From Nymphaea colorata (lineage: Eukaryota > Streptophyta > Magnoliopsida > Nymphaeales > Nymphaeaceae), in NCBI RefSeq assembly GCF_008831285.2, contig NC_045142.1, positions 18,351,354 to 18,415,353 of the forward strand: a stretch of DNA of 64,000 nucleotides. Reading direction: 5' to 3'. The notes beneath the pieces are model-generated. The model was not told the origin of the DNA. It worked only from the letters and a program-made list of their open reading frames with translations, and ran no database searches. Positions 58,904 to 64,000 of this stretch are shown piece after piece. A program made the translations under genes and the position numbers. The stretch's first letter is position 1; each line of letters begins with the position of its first letter.

Positions 58904-61900
58904 GCCCCCCTCAAGTTGTGCATGAGATTTGATCATGCACAACTTGTTCTTCAATTCCCAAAAATGCTGCCCTGTGAGTCCTTTGGTAAAAAGATCAGCT
59001 ATCTGTTCACTGGTGGATATATAAGTCGGCAAGATCTCGGCTTCTTCAACCTTCTGACGGATGAAGTGTTGATCAATCTCTATGTGTTTGGTGCGATTAT
59101 GCAAAATGGGATTGAAGGCAATTTTTATCGCACTTTGATTGTCACATAGTAATGATGACTGAACAATAGGAAGATTGAGCTCTCCAAGCAAATGTCGTAA
59201 CCATGACGCTTCAGCTGTCCCTGCAGCCATTGCTCTATACTCTGCCTCAGTGCTAAATCGTGCAACCGCACACTGCTTTTCACTGCTCCAACAAATGAGA
59301 TTAGAATCAAGAAAAAGGCAGAAACCTGAAACTGATTGTCGGTCATCGGGATCTCCTGCCCAGTCTGCATCAATATATGTATATATGCTATGTCCAAGAG
59401 AAACATTGGGACATTTTGTGTAGACTAATCCATCTCCAAGAGTATCTTTGAGATACCGTAAGATCCGCTTAGCGGCATCCATATGTCCTTCAGTGGGTGC
59501 ATGCATAAACTGAGAGATCTGATTTACAGTATATACTATGTCTGGGCGAGTAAAAGTGAGGTATTGTAACATAGCAACAATGTTGCGATAGAATGTAGGA
59601 TTGGAATATGCAGCAGTTCCATAAGAGGCAGTCAATTTAGTGTTCAGAACACTGGGGGTAGTTATGGGTTTGCAATGGGTCATACCTGCCCTGTCCAAAA
59701 CATCAAGAGTATACTTGTGTTGTGTAAGAGTCAATCTATCATTCGTCCTATCAAGTTCAACACCCAAAAAATACTGTAATTCGCTGAGATCCTTCATCTT
59801 GAATTCTTGCTTCACCATACCTTTAACATAAGATATATGTGAAGAAGAATTCTCAGTTATAACAATATCATCAACATATATAAGTAACCAAGTGGTAGCT
59901 TCTCCGGTATGATAGATAAACAAGGAGTGATCGAGGGAGCTTCGGAGAAAACCAACTTGTTATATATGATGAGAAAACCGATCGAACCATGATCTAGAAG
60001 CTTGTTTCAACCCATATAAAGACTTGTGTAATTTACAAACCCATTTTTGAGGATCATGAGTAGTATAGTCAGGAGGTTGCTCCATGTATACCTATTCCTT
60101 AAAAATCTCATGAAGAAAGGCATTTTTGACATCTAACTGATAAAGAGGCCATCCATATGAGACTGTAAGAGAAATAATCACATGCATTGTTCTCATCTTG
60201 ATGACCGGACTGAATGTTTCATCATAATCTTCCCCATATTGCTGAGTGAAACCACACGCCACAAGCCGTGCTTTATGTCGATCAATGCTACCATCTGGCT
60301 TATATTTCAGTTTGTAAACCCATTTGGATCCCACAACATTCTTATCAGTAGGACGAGGGACAATCTGCCAAGTCTGACACTCATGCAAGGCTGTCATTTC
60401 CTCATTCATAGCTTCAACCCAACATTTTTCCTTACTCGCATAGTGATAAGATTTTGGTTCCACCTTTTTGCTGACTTCTGTCATAAACAGCTGAAAATCC
60501 AAAGAAAAATTGTTATAGCTCACTCATCTATCAATAGGATGTCGCACGCGTTGTGATTGACGTGGAACTGCAGTAGGAACTGATCACCTAGAATACACCA
60601 GACCTAAGAACCGATTATGTATAGGTGGATCATTGGGCTGAGAAGATGAAGGTATGTTGTCCAAGGAAGTAGTGTTGTTCCAGGAACTACTTACAAGTGT
60701 CTCGAGCTCATTAACAACTTGCTCCTTGTGCTCAGTCAACATCTCTACCCCTTGTCTTAAGATTTCAGCATGTAGCCAAGTATCATAAACCTCATTTTTA
60801 TCCTTGAGTGTCACAAAAGTAGCCTTGGAATCATGTAACCTGCTTTCATCAAAAATAACATGTCGTGAAATATATACACGCCCAATTTTAGGGTTGTAAC
60901 ACCTATAACCCTTGTAGTTTTTTGCATACCCTATAAATATGCACAAAATAGCACGATCTTGAAATTTGTTTCGTAAGGAAACATCAACATGCACATAGCA
61001 CACACATCCAAAAACACGCAACTCCTCATAACGTGGTTGTTCTTGATGTAATAGAAAAAATGGTGACTTTCCAACAAGCAAAGCCAATGGCAGTCGGTTT
61101 ATAACATGGACAGCAGTATAAAAAGCCTCGGTCCACAATATCATAGGTAAGTTTGTTTCATGTATCATGCTGAGCGCGCTTTCAACAATATGCCTATGTT
61201 TCCTTTCAGCAATTCCGTTTTGCTGAGGTGTATGCGGACATGAAATTTGTCTAGTGATCCCATTATCTAGTAAGTACTCAGTAAATTCATTAGAAATAAA
61301 TTCCCCACCACCATCACATTGAAAATGCACAATATTACTGGAGTATTTATTCTGAACCAAGGCATGAAATTGAGTGAACAAGCGGAAAACTTCTGATTTG
61401 TGTTTCATGAAATGGATCCAAGTATATCGGGAATATAAATCAACAAAAATGACATAGTATCTACTCATAGAAGAAGAAGGAATTGGAGCAACCCCCCAAA
61501 CATCAGAATATATGGTGTCAAAAACCTTTGAAACTCTTTTATTGATTAATTGAAAGGGAATGGCATGGCTCTTACAGATATGACAACTTGAGCACATGCT
61601 GAACTCACTAACTGAACTCAGACTGGACTTACCTAAGAGCCCGTCTGCAACAAGACTATGAACAAAAGACTGACTACAATGAGCTAACCGACCATGCCAA
61701 ATGGATGACTTATTATACTCTGCGACAATGACTTCACTATGACTTGGAAAACATGAATCCGAAGGGTAAGGTTTTGACAGCTGTGGAGCTTCTTCAAGGA
61801 CATACATATCTCCTTTGCGAGTGCCCTCAGCGAATGTCTTCTTGGTTCGAGCATCCTTGACATAAACAGAAGACGGTGTGAATTCAACAGAGGAGTGAGT

Positions 61901-62200
61901 ATCATCAATAAGTTTAGATACTGAGATAATATTTTTCTTGACACTTGGAACAACAAGGACATTCTTTAATGGAATGGAAGAAGAGCCCATAGATATTTGT
62001 GCATTTCCAATGTGCATTATTGTGTGATGGGAACCATCTCCCGTGACAACTGAGCCTTGATCTAAATAAGGAAAAACACTAGAGAGATTACCTGTGTCAC
62101 CCGTAACATGGGCTGCTACTCCAGAGTCCACATACCACTCTCCTTGCTCGTTTTGTTTCAAGTGGAGCTTAGATAGGGCTGTCATGAGAAGTTGTTGCAC
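58898..62200 (-). pseudogene. Copia protease-integrase-RT-RNase H (right-end element)
   Basis: The 62200-60584 frame holds protease (YVDSGVAAHVTGD, the catalytic DSG), integrase zinc region, IYSDVWGVAP, FQCDGGGEF and NGIAERKHR. The 60523-60092 piece holds the first part of RT ([32 protein letters not shown]). The 59923-58898 frame holds the second part of RT (WLLIYVDDIVI, LQYFLGVELDR) and RNase H (DADWAGD, SKSAIKI-type DNQSAIKIAFN), ending QLEGGC. Stops or frame changes near 60590-60525, 60090 and 59930 separate the pieces. Confidence 0.9.
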
Positions 62201-62308
62201 GTCTGCTGAAACATTTGATGTCTGATTTGAGCCAGATGATGATGAAGCTGACCCTACTGCTGCCTTGTTCTCACGCCTAACTTGATTATTTTTGTTCTGA
62301 GGTTTGTG

Positions 62309-63097
62309 CTAACATTCTGATTTGACATGCACCCTCTTGTTGCAATAGAAACAAGTTGGAACCCTTCTAGATGTGGCAAAGGTAGTATTCATGCCTAGTG
62401 GTGTTGGGAGAATCCCTCTTCCCATTCCTCCCTGAGAAGTCCAAGGACGAGTCCCTGTGATTAATACATTGTGGTTGTTGGAAGGAATCAAATTTTGTCG
62501 CTGAACACGACTAGCTTCGTGTTGAAATAGTTTGACCTTTAGATCTTCAAAAGATGAGAGGACAGGTAGGGCTTCCAAGGCTGTGCAAAAAATGTCAAAA
62601 TTTGTTCCCAATCCACTCAAAGCTTGTTGCACTTTGTCCTTGTCGCTGACGGGATGTCCAATGGCAGCAAGCTGATCACTTATACTTTTAATTTCATTCA
62701 AATATTCCAAAACTGTACGCGTCCCACGCTTGATGTCCTGAAATTGCTACTTGAGAATACGTTGTGGCAAGGGTAGACCAAGGGTAGACCACAGCTCTAG
62801 GGCTGTTAAATCATCATCAATGCTTCCTAATACCTCCTCTGACAAGGTAGAAGTAATATAGGCAACAAGAGACTGGTCGTGAGCCAGCCAAACTTCATAT
62901 TCAGGATTGTTTTCAGTAAGAGTTTCATATTCAAATCTGATTTCACTCACAGCCGAAGCCCCAGCAGCTTCATCTCCCACTACGGTCTTCTTCACTTCAC
63001 GGTCAATATACTTTGGAAGTGCTGGAGTGGTGCCATCGATATGCCCATAGAGTCTATGACTTTTAATAAATGGGACAATTTGACGTTTCCAAGTCAA
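62309..63097 (-). pseudogene. Copia gag (right-end element)
   Basis: Two frames: 63097-62747 (FIKSHRLYGHIDGT, EYEVWLAHDQSLVAYI) and 62710-62309 (YLNEIKSISDQLAAIGHPVS, then a zinc-knuckle start CFYCNKRVHVKSEC), joined across a short break near 62730. The spacer to protease (62308-62201) has one stop. Confidence 0.85.
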
Positions 63098-63321
63098 ATA
63101 GTTACTATGATTCAGTTTTTGAGAGATAAGTTGGGAGAGAAAGACAGAAATTAGGGCAAAATGATTAGGGCAAATCGATTAGGGCAAATCACGCAAGATT
63201 TAGGGCAGAAACTGAAATGAGGGATAACCTTGCCAGAAAAGAGGATTTAGGGCAGATTAGGGCTAAATATATCAAATTGAAATCACTCACCGGAGGACGA
63301 TGCAACCTGGCTCTGATACCA

Positions 63322-63603
63322 TGTAAGAATCTTCACAAAATCACGTCTCTCCGTCTAAAAATCAGATAAATTGAGAAGAGAGGATAGAAGACAAGACAAT
63401 GGAGGAAAAGGAGCAGTCGGCCAATACAGCCCTGTGTTCCTTAATCTCTATTAAAAAATTAACCTAATCAGGTTACTACAAAATGTACAAAAAAATATAA
63501 ACATTTACAAGAGTGCCACCGCCTAGTATGTTTAGACGTGCGAGTATAAGAGAAGTGGATCGGGTCTGAACAGACCCGATCCCCCATACGCACAAACTTA
63601 ACA
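63322..63603 (-). repeat. 5' LTR (element orientation) of right-end copia
   Basis: Contains the inverted repeat GATCGGGTCTGAACAGACCC followed by GATC, which could form a hairpin in the RNA. Confidence 0.92.
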
Positions 63604-63623
63604 GACCAGACGTTATTTGTGAC

Positions 63624-63690
63624 CAGTGACGGAGCCAGAAAAATTGGCTGGATGGGCACTTGTTTAAACAAACTCAAATCTAGTGGGGCA

Positions 63691-63736
<46 letters not shown>

Positions 63737-63814
63737 TAAATATTTAAGATTTCTATTTAAAAATAAAAAACTTTTAAGACTGCCCACACCAGCCACAATG
63801 TGGCTACGCCACTG
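63624..63814. mobile_element. hAT-type MITE, 191 bp
   Basis: The inverted ends CAGTGACGGAGCCA and TGGCTACGCCACTG match at 12 of 14 positions. A perfect 8-bp target duplication TTTGTGAC lies at 63616-63623 and 63815-63822. There is no coding capacity. The centre holds a TA run (63692-63733). Confidence 0.88.
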
Positions 63815-63822
63815 TTTGTGAC

Positions 63823-64000
63823 TATGCTATATACTATATAGTACGGACAAAGTCCCTCGTGCAATTGCAACCCACAGGCCCATATACTCACTCCTCTCCA
63901 GCAAGAGATTTTCACAAAACAAACCAGCACAAGTTTGGAGACGGAGGCAAGAAACCTCGGAAGGGGTTTTGCATAACAAATCTTTGCAAGAAATTCTTGT
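63823..64000. other. Right edge, nothing recognised
   Basis: About 180 bases without a recognisable exon, repeat or transposon end. REV3 upstream exons may begin beyond this edge. Confidence 0.4.

Larger units (their letters stand above)
58640..63603 (-). mobile_element. Ty1/copia element on minus strand near right end
   Basis: LTRs at 58640-58903 and 63322-63603 start TGTAAGAATC and end ACTTAACA on the plus strand, with target duplication GACCA (58635-58639 and 63604-63608). The primer-site complement CTCTGATACCA is at 63311-63321 and the purine-tract complement CCCCCCTCAAG at 58905. The LTRs differ at about a dozen bases, and the left one lacks about 18 bases holding GGGTCTGAACAGACCCGAT. 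Coding on the minus strand covers gag, protease-integrase, RT and RNase H with a few breaks. It is the same family as the copia at 24812-32053 but far better preserved. Confidence 0.95.

Noticed and set aside
1-64000. tRNA, rRNA or CRISPR loci
   Set aside because: No tRNA cloverleaf, rRNA core or regularly spaced repeat array was seen; the tRNA-like words are retrotransposon primer binding sites.

Overview
The window is plant nuclear DNA, almost certainly from an angiosperm. It has split genes with GT-AG introns, a chloroplast-targeted GTPase gene, a Toc159-type relic, and a heavy load of Ty1/copia elements, solo LTRs and hAT-type DNA transposons. No species can be named from the sequence alone. 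Three genuine genes and one gene relic are visible; most of the rest is transposable-element sequence, much of it lying in introns.

Layout. (1) 0.76-3.3 kb, plus strand: a broken Toc159-family chloroplast import receptor gene. Its GTPase domain is still readable; its acidic domain is frame-shifted and its membrane domain is lost. (2) 5.3-16.5 kb, minus strand: a complete six-exon gene for the plastid Obg GTPase (ObgC), whose exons join in frame into a 646-residue protein. Its 7-kb intron 2 carries a 5.0-kb copia element without gag. (3) 17.7-20.1 kb: a probable solo LTR with a 5-bp target duplication. (4) 21.1-21.9 kb, plus strand: a two-exon gene for an 83-residue protein of unknown function. 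(5) 24.8-32.1 kb: an old copia element whose integrase region is interrupted by a 2.7-kb TG...CA insertion, probably another solo LTR. (6) 32.9-55.8 kb, minus strand: the catalytic C-terminal half of REV3, the DNA polymerase zeta catalytic subunit, in eight exons (816 residues). Its upstream exons must lie beyond the right edge or in sequence I could not recognise. One intron is 15.6 kb long and holds a nest: an old copia on the minus strand, into which a hAT-like element carrying a WRKY gene fragment and a very young copia have jumped separately. (7) 55.8-64 kb: simple repeats, a low-complexity repeat cluster, another copia (58.6-63.6 kb, minus strand) and a 191-bp hAT-type MITE with a perfect 8-bp target duplication.

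The genes do not form a pathway. ObgC and the Toc159 relic are both chloroplast-related, REV3 serves translesion DNA synthesis, and the small gene is unassigned. The common theme is intron growth by nested transposons while the coding exons stay intact with matching splice phases. LTR divergence and nesting agree on order: the copia at 43.6-48.8 kb is youngest (one mismatch between its LTRs), and those at 24.8 and 37.8 kb are oldest.
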